Origin: Betaproteobacteria bacterium
GTDB taxonomy: Bacteria; Pseudomonadota; Gammaproteobacteria; Burkholderiales; SG8-39
DNA length: 5,681 bases
Assembly: GCA_019245555.1 (NCBI GenBank)
Contig: JAFARH010000150.1
Location: 1 to 5,681, forward strand
Reading direction: 5' to 3'
Part shown: one piece after another, positions 1 to 5,681 of the stretch
How the letters are laid out: every line of letters begins with the position of its first letter
How positions within the stretch are numbered: position 1 is the stretch's first letter
Translations under genes and position numbers: made by a program
Notes under the pieces: model-generated
Database searches by the model: none
The model's input: the letters and a program-made list of their open reading frames with translations, nothing else
What the model was told of the DNA's origin: nothing

Positions 1-1
1 C

Positions 2-55
2 GACGCGGAGTACGACCTGCTGCGCGCCGTGGCGGCCAAGCTCAAGCTGCTCTGA
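2..55 (+). CDS. C-terminal end of an unidentified protein (partial, cut by window start)
   Basis: An open frame runs in from the left edge and ends in TGA at 53-55. It reads DAEYDLLRAVAAKLKLL, a lysine- and leucine-rich tail that looks like a terminal amphipathic helix. The stop lies three bases before the phnC start codon, and phnC has no clear Shine-Dalgarno site, so this gene very probably belongs to the same operon and phnC is translated by coupling to it. Seventeen residues are too few to name a family. By context it could be another phosphonate gene, such as the PhnY dioxygenase that the downstream PhnZ would need, an aminotransferase, an oxidoreductase or a regulator. That is inference from position only. 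Confidence 0.7.
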   Translation, partial: DAEYDLLRAVAAKLKLL

Positions 56-58
56 CCG

Positions 59-907
59 ATGCTCGAGCTCGAGGGTGTGCGCGTCGTGTACGCGCCGGGC
101 GCGCCGCCCGCGCTGAGCGATGCAACGCTTGCCATCGCGGGCGGGGAATGCGTCGCGCTCGTCGGGCCCAGCGGCAGCGGGAAGACCACGCTGCTGCGCT
201 CGCTCAACGGCACCGTGCCGATTTCTGCCGGGCGCATCGTGGTCGAAGGCGCCGATCTCGCTCGCGCGCACGGCCGTGAACTCCGGCGCCTGCGCGCGCG
301 CTTGGCGGTGATCGCGCAGCAGCACGACCTCGTCGATCGCCTGACGGTGATGCAGAACGTGATGGCGGGCGCGCTGGGGCGCTGGAGCACGTTGCACGCA
401 CTGCGCTTTCTCATCGCGCCGGCCGCGGCGGAGGTCGCCGAGGCGCGCGACGCGCTCGCGCGCGTGGGGATTGCGGACAAGCTGCGCAGCCGCACGAGCG
501 ACCTCTCCGGCGGCGAGCAGCAGCGCGTCGCGATCGCCCGCGCGCTCGTGCAGCGCGCGAAGCTCATCCTCGCCGACGAGCCCATCGCGTCGCTCGATCC
601 CGAAAGCGCGCGGATCGTGATGGAGATCCTCGCGCGCATCAATCGCGAGGATCGCTGCACCGTGGTGGTGTCGCTGCACCAGGTGAACGTCGCGCTCAAG
701 TACTGCCCGCGCACGGTCGCGCTGCGCGCGGGACAGGTCGTGTACGACGGACCTTCCGCCAACCTGACGAGCGGCCTTCTGCGGGAGCTGTATGGCGCGG
801 AGGCCGACGAGATTCTCGCGTTGCCCGATCACATTTCGGTGCTCGGCGAGCGCAAGGAGGAGCCGGTGCGGGCAAGTGAGCTCGCGCTGGCGGCACAGGC
901 AGTCTGA
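59..907 (+). CDS. phnC: Phosphonate ABC transporter, ATP-binding protein PhnC
   Basis: This is the cytoplasmic ATPase that powers phosphonate import through PhnE. The 282-residue protein carries every ABC-ATPase motif in order: Walker A GPSGSGKT at residues 36-43, Q-loop glutamine in AVIAQQ near 87-88, signature LSGGEQQ at 149-155, Walker B LILADEP at 169-175, D-loop SLD at 178-180 and switch histidine H207. Together with phnD and phnE just downstream this identifies PhnC rather than another importer ATPase. It is slightly longer than a minimal PhnC (about 260-280 residues) because of a variable alanine- and glutamate-rich tail after about residue 260. The ATG at 59 is chosen because it lies three bases after the upstream stop and the beta-strand [11 protein letters not shown] starts the fold properly. 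No good Shine-Dalgarno precedes it, which suggests translational coupling. All key residues are intact. Confidence 0.97.
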   Translation: MLELEGVRVVYAPGAPPALSDATLAIAGGECVALVGPSGSGKTTLLRSLNGTVPISAGRIVVEGADLARAHGRELRRLRARLAVIAQQHDLVDRLTVMQNVMAGALGRWSTLHALRFLIAPAAAEVAEARDALARVGIADKLRSRTSDLSGGEQQRVAIARALVQRAKLILADEPIASLDPESARIVMEILARINREDRCTVVVSLHQVNVALKYCPRTVALRAGQVVYDGPSANLTSGLLRELYGAEADEILALPDHISVLGERKEEPVRASELALAAQAV

Positions 908-915
908 AACCAACC

Positions 916-921
916 AGGAGG
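916..921 (+). promoter_or_regulatory. Strong ribosome binding site for phnD
   Basis: A perfect AGGAGG lies six bases before the phnD ATG at 928, inside the 20-base gap after phnC. It is the only textbook Shine-Dalgarno site in the + strand operon. The other genes start at, or within a few bases of, the preceding stop with poor sites. Strong initiation at phnD fits the need for excess periplasmic binding protein over the membrane subunits. Confidence 0.85.
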
Positions 922-927
922 GACTCT

Positions 928-1914
928 ATGCTTCCCAAACGATTTCTCGCGACGCTGGTGCTGGCCGCGGCCGTCATGCCGGCGGCAGCCGAAATGCCGA
1001 AAGAGATCAACTTCGGCATCATCGCCACCGATTCGTCGACGGCGCTGAGAGGCCGGTGGCAGCCGGTGCTCGACGACATGGGCGCGCGCGTCGGAGTCAA
1101 GGTCAGCGCCTTCTTTGCCACCGACTATGCGGGCGTGATCGAGGCGATGCGCTTCAAGAAGGTCGATCTCGCCTGGTTCGGCAATAAGTCGGCAATCGAA
1201 GCAGTCGATCGCGCTAACGGCGAGGTCTTCGTACAGACGCTCGCCGAGGACGGCGCCGGCTACTACTCGCTCCTCATCACGCATCGCGACAGCTCGTTCA
1301 AGACGTTCGACGACGTGTTGAAGCGCGGCAAGGAGATCAACTTCGGCATCGGCGACCCGAACTCGACATCCGGCTTCGTCGTGCCGAGCTACTACGTCTT
1401 TGCGCTGAACCATATTGATCCCAAGACGCACTTCAAGACGATCCGTGCGGCGAACCACGAGACCAACCTGCAGGCGGTCTTGAATAAACAACTCGACGTC
1501 GCGACCAACAACACCGAGCAGATGGCGCTCCTCGAGAAGCGCCTGCCCGAGAAAGCGCAGGAGATCCGCATCCTGTGGAAGTCGCCGCTCATCGCCTCCG
1601 ATCCGATCGTCTGGCGCAAGGACCTCGATGCCGAGACGAAGAGCCGGCTGAAGGCGTTCTTCGTCGCCTACGGCACGAGCGGCCCGCAGGCGGAGCAAGA
1701 GCGGCAAAGGCTCCTCGGCATCCAGAAATGGATCGGCTTTCGCGAGTCTTCGAACGCCCAGCTGCTACCGATCCGCCAGATCGAGGTCTTCCGCGAGAAG
1801 AGCAAGGTCGAGGCCGACATGCAAATGGCGCCTGCCGAGAAACAAGCGAAGCTCGCCGATCTGAATCGCAAGCTTGCCGAGCTGAACTCGCAACTCGCCC
1901 AAGCCAAGCAGTAA
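928..1914 (+). CDS. phnD: Phosphonate ABC transporter, periplasmic substrate-binding protein PhnD
   Basis: This periplasmic receptor delivers phosphonates to PhnE/PhnC. The 328-residue precursor has a clear signal peptide: basic MLPKR, a hydrophobic stretch to about residue 18, and an A-x-A site with cleavage likely after A21. The mature protein aligns closely with E. coli PhnD from memory, sharing blocks such as GDPNSTSGF, VDVATNNTE, DPIVWRK and PIRQ. Every residue I recall contacting 2-aminoethylphosphonate in the E. coli structure is present: Y67, Y112, S146-T147-S148, H177, E197 and D225 (E. coli mature Y47, Y93, S127-S129, H157, E177, D205). The last two bind the amino group, so an aminophosphonate such as 2-AEP is the likely ligand. 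Residue 84 is F (AWFGN), where E. coli has Y. Residues about 303-328 are a charged, heptad-like helix. The start is fixed by the AGGAGG at 916 and the signal peptide. Confidence 0.98.
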   Translation: MLPKRFLATLVLAAAVMPAAAEMPKEINFGIIATDSSTALRGRWQPVLDDMGARVGVKVSAFFATDYAGVIEAMRFKKVDLAWFGNKSAIEAVDRANGEVFVQTLAEDGAGYYSLLITHRDSSFKTFDDVLKRGKEINFGIGDPNSTSGFVVPSYYVFALNHIDPKTHFKTIRAANHETNLQAVLNKQLDVATNNTEQMALLEKRLPEKAQEIRILWKSPLIASDPIVWRKDLDAETKSRLKAFFVAYGTSGPQAEQERQRLLGIQKWIGFRESSNAQLLPIRQIEVFREKSKVEADMQMAPAEKQAKLADLNRKLAELNSQLAQAKQ

Positions 1915-2709
1915 ATGCAGCAGGCATTGCCGGCGCATTTGCCTAGCTACCGGCCGGGGCCGGGACTCGGCCAGGTCCTGCTTTGGGGTGGAGCGCTGGC
2001 GCTGCTCGCGGCGTCGTGGAAGGGCGCGGACATGCGTCCGATGGATCTCCTCCGCGACGCCGGCAACATGGCGAAGTACGCAGCAGGCTTCTTTCCGCCG
2101 AATTTCCACGACTGGAAGCTCTACCTCGAGGAAATGCTGGTCACGCTCGAGATTGCGCTGTGGGGCACGGCGCTCGCCGTGGCCTGCGCAGTGCCGTTCG
2201 GCCTGCTTTGCGCGGCGAACGTAGCGCCGGCCTGGATTCACCAGCCGGTGCGGCGCCTGATGGACGCGTGCCGCGCCATCAATGAGATGGTGTTCGCGAT
2301 GCTCTTCGTGGTGGCGGTGGGTCTTGGTCCATTCGCCGGCGTGCTGGCGCTGTGGGTCCACACGACCGGCATCCTCGCCAAGCTTTTCTCCGAGGCGGTG
2401 GAGGCAATCGATCCGCAGCCGGTCGAGGGGATCCGTGCCACGGGCGCGCACAAACTGGAAGAGATTGCCTACGGCGTGATCCCGCAGGTGATTCCACTCT
2501 GGATCTCTTATTCGTTGTACCGGTTTGAATCCAACGTGCGTTCGGCGTCAGTGGTCGGCATGGTGGGCGCCGGCGGCATCGGCGTGGTGCTGTGGGAAAT
2601 CATCCGCGGCTTCTACTACGCGGAAACCTGCGCGGTCATGATCATCATCGTCATCACGGTGAGCCTGCTCGACCTCGCGTCGGCGCGGCTGCGCCGCCTC
2701 TTCATCTGA
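1915..2709 (+). CDS. phnE: Phosphonate ABC transporter, permease PhnE
   Basis: This is the inner-membrane channel subunit, presumably a homodimer, of the PhnCDE importer. The 264-residue protein has hydrophobic segments near residues 20-34, 76-101, 125-150, 186-200, 212-229 and 239-256. The cytoplasmic EAA loop that docks onto the ATPase runs from about 160 to 195 ([19 protein letters not shown] then a conserved IPQVIP). The conserved block [14 protein letters not shown] at 210-223 is typical of PhnE. Length matches the usual 255-280 residues, and there is a single permease gene rather than the phnE1/phnE2 pair of some operons. The ATG directly follows the phnD stop (TAAATG, zero gap), so translation is probably coupled. 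The N-terminal 18 residues are proline-rich and likely cytoplasmic. Confidence 0.96.
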   Translation: MQQALPAHLPSYRPGPGLGQVLLWGGALALLAASWKGADMRPMDLLRDAGNMAKYAAGFFPPNFHDWKLYLEEMLVTLEIALWGTALAVACAVPFGLLCAANVAPAWIHQPVRRLMDACRAINEMVFAMLFVVAVGLGPFAGVLALWVHTTGILAKLFSEAVEAIDPQPVEGIRATGAHKLEEIAYGVIPQVIPLWISYSLYRFESNVRSASVVGMVGAGGIGVVLWEIIRGFYYAETCAVMIIIVITVSLLDLASARLRRLFI

Positions 2710-3245
2710 TGACCACCGTGCACGATCTGCTCGCGCTCTATAGCCTCGAGGGCGCGGCCCGCTATGGCGGTGAGGCAGTGACGCAGCTCGAACACGCGCT
2801 GCAATGCGCGCAGCTTGCCGAACGCGCCGGCGGAACGCCCGAGCTGATCGCAGCGTGCTTGTTGCACGATGTCGGCCACCTTCTCATGGCCAATGCCGGG
2901 AAGAAGGGCGCCGACGACGTCCATCAATATGTCGCGGTACCATTCCTGCGACCGCTCTTCAGCGAGGCAGTGCTCGAGCCGATTCGCATGCACGTGGATG
3001 CAAAACGCTACCTGTGTCGGAAGGAGAAGGGCTACTGGAAAGAGCTCTCGCCTACGTCACAGCGCACGCTCGAGCTGCAGGGCGGGATCTTCAGTGCCGA
3101 AGAAGGGGAGCGCTTCCGGCGCAAGCCCTACGCCGAGGATGCCATTGCGCTTCGGCGCTTCGACGACCTGGCGAAGACACCGGGCGAGCCGACGCAGCCG
3201 CTCTCACATTACGAGCAACTGCTCAGCAGCCTGCGCCTCGGATAG
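2709..3245 (+). CDS. phnZ: PhnZ-type HD-domain diiron oxygenase (oxidative C-P bond cleavage)
   Basis: This 178-residue cytoplasmic HD-domain protein belongs to the HDIG family tied to phosphonate degradation operons. Characterised PhnZ uses a mixed-valent diiron centre and O2 to split (R)-1-hydroxy-2-aminoethylphosphonate into glycine and phosphate. From memory of the PhnZ structure, iron ligands H34, H58, D59, H80, H104 and D161 map to H29, H53, D54, H72, H95 and D152. The substrate-binding or gating residues Y24, E27, H62, K108 and S126 map to Y19, E22, H57, K99 and S117. The offset grows smoothly from 5 to 8 to 9, so the match is unlikely to be chance. The ATG at 2709 shares its A with the phnE stop (TGATG). 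An in-frame start at 2592 would run through phnE and is rejected. The related TmpB, which acts on trimethylated 2-AEP, is an alternative I cannot exclude. Confidence 0.92.
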   Translation: MTTVHDLLALYSLEGAARYGGEAVTQLEHALQCAQLAERAGGTPELIAACLLHDVGHLLMANAGKKGADDVHQYVAVPFLRPLFSEAVLEPIRMHVDAKRYLCRKEKGYWKELSPTSQRTLELQGGIFSAEEGERFRRKPYAEDAIALRRFDDLAKTPGEPTQPLSHYEQLLSSLRLG

Positions 3246-3247
3246 CG

Positions 3248-3904
3248 ATGTCCAGCCGAGTCTGGAACGACGTCGACCGGTATCTCAGTGAGACGCTCGT
3301 ACAGCCGGATGCGATGCTTGAGGTCGCGCTCGTCGCGAGCGACGCTGCCGGTCTGCCGCCGATTAACGTTTCGCCGACGCACGGCAAGTTACTGTGGATG
3401 CTGGCGCGACTCGTCAGCGCGCGGCGAATCCTGGAAATCGGCACGCTCGGCGGCTACAGCACCATCTGGCTTGCTCGTGGCCTTGCCAGTGGCGGGCAAC
3501 TCGTGACCCTCGAAGCGGTCGAGAAGCATGCCGCGGTAGCGCGAAAGAATATTGCCAACGCACGCCTCGCTTCGATGGTTGAGATCCGCGTGGGGAAGGC
3601 GCTCGACACTCTACCGGGCATCGAGGGCCCGATCGATCTTGCGTTTATCGACGCGGACAAGCAGAGCAATCCCGAGTACTTCCAGTGGGCGCTCAGGCTC
3701 TCGCATCCGGGAAGCGTCATCGTGGTCGACAACGTGGTGCGCGATGGGAAGGTGATCGACGCGAAATCGCGCGACGCGTCGGTGCTTGGCGTGCGGCGGC
3801 TGAACGAGCTAATCGCCCAGGAGAGGCGAGTCTCAGCCACGGCGATCCAGACTGTGGGCGTGAAGGGCTACGACGGCTTCACCATCGCGCTGGTCCTCGA
3901 ATAA
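3248..3904 (+). CDS. Class I SAM-dependent O-methyltransferase (caffeoyl-CoA/catechol OMT-like)
   Basis: This enzyme is predicted to transfer a methyl group from S-adenosylmethionine to a hydroxyl, in the metal-dependent methyltransferase family 3. The 218-residue length is normal for bacterial members. Visible motifs are the SAM loop EIGTLGGYST at 63-72, acidic E89 at the end of the next strand (ribose binding), and the metal site D135 (FIDADK), D161 and N162 (VVDNV). K138 sits where the family has its catalytic lysine. It is therefore probably active and divalent-metal dependent. The ATG is two bases after the phnZ stop, so it appears to be the last gene of the phosphonate operon. An in-frame upstream extension to 2804 would overlap phnZ in another frame and is rejected. 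The substrate cannot be read from the sequence. A link to phosphonate use is inferred from position only. Confidence 0.93.
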   Translation: MSSRVWNDVDRYLSETLVQPDAMLEVALVASDAAGLPPINVSPTHGKLLWMLARLVSARRILEIGTLGGYSTIWLARGLASGGQLVTLEAVEKHAAVARKNIANARLASMVEIRVGKALDTLPGIEGPIDLAFIDADKQSNPEYFQWALRLSHPGSVIVVDNVVRDGKVIDAKSRDASVLGVRRLNELIAQERRVSATAIQTVGVKGYDGFTIALVLE

Positions 3905-3919
3905 GAGATCGCTAAGAGG
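3905..3919. other. Convergent intergenic gap between the two operons
   Basis: Only 15 bases separate the stop of the O-methyltransferase gene (+) from the stop of the GNAT gene (-). I see no GC-rich stem followed by a T-run on either strand, so there is no recognisable intrinsic terminator in the gap. Transcripts from both sides may run into the opposite gene or depend on Rho. Confidence 0.6.
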
Positions 3920-4351
3920 TCATTCCGAACCCGTGCCGTAGACGTTCGGGCGGTGAAGTTCCATCATTCTGTCCGGCGCGGCGAGCGGTTTGAAACCGAA
4001 TTTGGAATACAACGCATGTGCGTCACGCGTCACCAGGAGCATGCGGCGCAATCCCTTGAGCTCCGGATGCGCGAACAGCGCCTGCATCATTCGCCGGGCC
4101 AAACCTCTGCCCCGATGTTCCTCTAGGACATAGACGTCGGCGAGATACGCGAAGGTCGCTTTGTCCGTAACGACACGCGCAAAGCCGACTTGTTGTGCTC
4201 CGTGGAGGATGCCAAAGCAGACGGAATTGGCGATAGCCCGTTCGACGACGGCGCGTGGAATCCCCGGTGACCAATATGAGCGGGACAGAAACGCATGGAT
4301 TGCCGCCACATCGAAACGGGATACGTCCGAGACTAGTTCATAGGATTGCAT
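3920..4351 (-). CDS. GNAT family N-acetyltransferase
   Basis: A 143-residue GCN5-related acetyltransferase, expected to move an acetyl group from acetyl-CoA to an amine. The acetyl-CoA loop is RGRGLA at residues 80-85 (R/Q-x-x-G-x-G/A) after the strand YLADVYVLEEH. A conserved tyrosine in HALYSKFGF (Y115) is the usual general acid, and the chain ends in a short C-terminal strand (MMELHRP). The length is typical for a single-domain GNAT. The ATG at 4351 is preferred: the frame stays open upstream to 4561, but that part would overlap the sigma factor gene and has no GNAT character. A nearer ATG at 4358 is out of frame and soon stops. It lies 19 bases after the sigma factor stop on the same strand, without a good Shine-Dalgarno. 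GC is about 59% by hand count over 3961-4320, lower than sampled neighbours. The substrate is unknown. Confidence 0.92.
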   Translation of the reverse strand: MQSYELVSDVSRFDVAAIHAFLSRSYWSPGIPRAVVERAIANSVCFGILHGAQQVGFARVVTDKATFAYLADVYVLEEHRGRGLARRMMQALFAHPELKGLRRMLLVTRDAHALYSKFGFKPLAAPDRMMELHRPNVYGTGSE

Positions 4352-4370
4352 GCAGCCATTGTGTCCGCTA

Positions 4371-5648
4371 TCAGCTGCGGCGGACATGCAGGGCGCGCTT
4401 CTGCAGATAGCGCCGCACCGCCCCATCCGCCTCGAGGCCGATGGCTTGCTCGTACGCTGCTTCTGCTGCCTTGAGATCACCAAGGCGAGCCAGCAGTTCG
4501 GCGCGAGCCGCCCAGAATGGTTGATACTGGGCAAGGCGGGCATCGCCTTGTATGGAATCAAGGATTGCCAGCCCCACGCCAGCGCCTTCTACTTCGGCGA
4601 TTGCGACTGCGCGGTTGATCGCGACGACGATCGATCCGGTGAGGGAGTAAAGCGCGTCGTAGAGCGCGACAATTGCGGCCCAATCGGTCACGCCGGCCTT
4701 GCGGCGCGCGGCGTGCACGGACTGTACGGCCGCTTCGAGTTGGAACCGGCCGGGTGAGCTCATACGGCTCGCCGTCAGGAGCAACTCTTCTGCTTCATCG
4801 ATGTGCGTGGTGCTCCAGCGTTCGGGATCCTGCTCGCCGAGCGGCACGAACTCGCCTTGTGCATCGCGCCGAGCCGCGCGCCGCGCCTCGGCGTGCAGCA
4901 TGAGCGCGAGTAGGCCCAGCACTTCGGGCTCGCCCGGGAGCAGCGATGCGACGAGGCGTCCCAGCCAGATCGCCTCCTCGGCGAGGCCGCGCGTTTGCGC
5001 CTGCGTGCCGGCCGGGTCCGCCCAGCCTTCGGCAAAGATGGCGTAGATCGCTTCGAGCACCGCATCAAGGCGTTCGGCGAGTTCCTCGCGTCCGGGCACA
5101 CGGAACGGGATGCCCGCTTGCCGGATCCGGTTCTTCGCGCGAACGAGGCGCTGACTCATCGTTGCCGGCGCGACGAGGAAGGCCGAGGCGATTGTCGCGG
5201 CGTCGAAGCCGAGCACTACCTGCAGGATGAGGGGCGCACGCACGCCTTCGTCGATCGCCGGATGCGCGCAGGCGAACATCAGGCGCAGGCGGTCGTCGGG
5301 GATCTCGGGCTGCGCTTCCACTTCCGATAGGAGTTGCACGACGTCGGCGGATTCCTCGCTCGTGCGCCGGCGCCGGGCCGCATCGATCATGCGGCGGCGC
5401 GCCACGGTCAGGAGCCACGCCTCGGGAGCGCGCGGCACGCCGCTGTCCGGCCACTCGGCGAGCGCGGCCGCGAAAGCCTCGGCGAGCGCATCCTCCGCAC
5501 CAGCGACATCGCGCGTGCGCGCAGCGAGCACGGCGACGAGCTTGCCGTAGCTTCGCCGCGCGACCGCTTCGGCGGCTTGCCTTACATCGTCCAGATCGGA
5601 CGCACCTCGATCGCGCCGTGCTGGGCGCCGGGGCAGCGCGCCGCCCAC
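4371..5648 (-). CDS. ECF RNA polymerase sigma factor with DUF6596/TPR C-terminal extension (ECF42 type)
   Basis: An extracytoplasmic-function sigma factor that would direct RNA polymerase to its own set of promoters. Counting from the GTG at 5648 it has 425 residues: sigma region 2 at about 25-95 (AEDALAEAFAAAL, then EAWLLTVARRRMIDAARRR for -10 recognition), sigma region 4 at about 118-178 (FACAHPAI, helix-turn-helix ATIASAFLVAPATMSQRLVRAK), then a long extension with DUF6596 (about 185-290) and TPR-like helices (about 295-418, including GRFQLEAAVQSVHAARR and ARAELLARLGDLKAAEAAYE). This layout defines ECF42 factors, in which the extension replaces an anti-sigma factor. The gene follows a DGPF-domain gene, as usual for the group. 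The start is uncertain: GTG 5648 lacks a Shine-Dalgarno and overlaps that gene by 67 bases, while the in-frame CTG at 5594 has GAGGTG eight bases upstream. Confidence 0.95.
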   Translation of the reverse strand: MGGALPRRPARRDRGASDLDDVRQAAEAVARRSYGKLVAVLAARTRDVAGAEDALAEAFAAALAEWPDSGVPRAPEAWLLTVARRRMIDAARRRRTSEESADVVQLLSEVEAQPEIPDDRLRLMFACAHPAIDEGVRAPLILQVVLGFDAATIASAFLVAPATMSQRLVRAKNRIRQAGIPFRVPGREELAERLDAVLEAIYAIFAEGWADPAGTQAQTRGLAEEAIWLGRLVASLLPGEPEVLGLLALMLHAEARRAARRDAQGEFVPLGEQDPERWSTTHIDEAEELLLTASRMSSPGRFQLEAAVQSVHAARRKAGVTDWAAIVALYDALYSLTGSIVVAINRAVAIAEVEGAGVGLAILDSIQGDARLAQYQPFWAARAELLARLGDLKAAEAAYEQAIGLEADGAVRRYLQKRALHVRRS

Positions 5649-5681
5649 GAAAGGGCTGCGTCGATGTCTGGCACGTCGATG
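5582..5681 (-). CDS. YCII-related (DGPF) domain protein, C-terminal part (cut by window end)
   Basis: The - strand frame entering at the right edge reads VPDIDAALSWAARCP, then GAIEVRPIWTM, and stops at TAA (5584-5582). Both pieces match the end of YCII/DGPF-domain proteins, where a helix of the type DEALEWAARLP is followed by a strand ending in VEVRPI. These small proteins of about 110-130 residues have a ferredoxin-like fold and are regularly encoded beside ECF42 sigma factors; their biochemical role is unsettled. Its stop codon lies inside the start region of the sigma factor gene, in a different frame, so the two are probably co-transcribed and translationally coupled. Only about 32 residues are visible, so the family call rests on this short tail plus context. 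The DGPF motif itself is outside the window. Confidence 0.82.
   Translation of the reverse strand, partial: IDVPDIDAALSWAARCPGAQHGAIEVRPIWTM

Noticed and set aside
829..1707. Long open frame (292 codons) on the - strand opposite phnC/phnD
   Set aside because: It is the antisense shadow of phnD in GC-rich DNA, has no recognisable domain and is arginine-rich low-complexity sequence. PhnD on the + strand is certain.
1765..2451. Open frame of 228 codons on the - strand opposite phnD/phnE
   Set aside because: A histidine- and arginine-rich shadow frame with no domain, lying over two well-identified transporter genes.
2592..2708. Possible 39-residue N-terminal extension of the PhnZ-type protein
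   Set aside because: It is phnE read in another frame. The ATG at 2709 overlaps the phnE stop in the usual operon manner and gives residue numbering that matches known PhnZ.
2804..3247. Possible 148-residue N-terminal extension of the O-methyltransferase
   Set aside because: It is an arginine- and alanine-rich out-of-frame reading of the phnZ gene. The methyltransferase domain starts right after the ATG at 3248 and has normal family length from there.
3925..3949. Inverted repeat CCGAAC/GTTCGG near the convergent stops, considered as a terminator
   Set aside because: The stem is only six pairs with a 13-base loop, lies inside the GNAT coding end and has no T-run on either strand.
4352..4561. 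Possible 70-residue N-terminal extension of the GNAT protein
   Set aside because: It overlaps the 3' end of the sigma factor gene out of frame, has no GNAT similarity and would exceed the usual single-domain length.
4350..4757. Open frame of 135 codons on the + strand opposite the sigma factor gene
   Set aside because: A shadow of the sigma factor C-terminus, with no domain or ribosome site.

Overview
The window is GC-rich and densely packed with bacterial genes, with no gene-free stretch longer than about 20 bases. The protein families and GC content suggest a Gram-negative proteobacterium. A soil or water betaproteobacterium is a guess from style only; no rRNA or other marker gene is present to settle it.

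Left arm (+ strand, 1-3904): one compact operon. It holds the last 17 codons of an unidentified gene, then phnC (ATPase), phnD (periplasmic binding protein), phnE (permease), an HD-domain diiron oxygenase of the PhnZ type, and a class I O-methyltransferase of the caffeoyl-CoA/catechol type. Gaps are 3, 20, 0, -1 (start and stop share a base) and 2 nucleotides, so the genes are almost certainly co-transcribed and largely translationally coupled. The likely logic is this: PhnD captures a phosphonate such as 2-aminoethylphosphonate (2-AEP) in the periplasm, PhnE/PhnC import it, and the PhnZ-type enzyme cleaves the C-P bond of the hydroxylated substrate oxidatively to release phosphate. PhnZ needs a partner 2-oxoglutarate dioxygenase (PhnY) to make its substrate. 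No such gene is complete in the window, so it would lie upstream or elsewhere. The role of the O-methyltransferase in this operon is unknown.

Right arm (- strand, 5681-3920): transcribed towards the phosphonate operon. In transcription order it holds the C-terminus of a YCII/DGPF-domain protein, an ECF sigma factor with a long C-terminal DUF6596/TPR extension (ECF42 type), and a small GNAT acetyltransferase with visibly lower GC. The DGPF-sigma pair is a known genomic association. The two arms converge with only 15 bases between the stop codons (3905-3919).

The most notable points are the residue-level match of PhnD and the HD protein to the characterised 2-AEP binding protein and PhnZ oxygenase, the uncharacterised O-methyltransferase as the last gene of that operon, and the unusual start of the sigma factor gene. 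I see no mobile element, CRISPR array or RNA gene.
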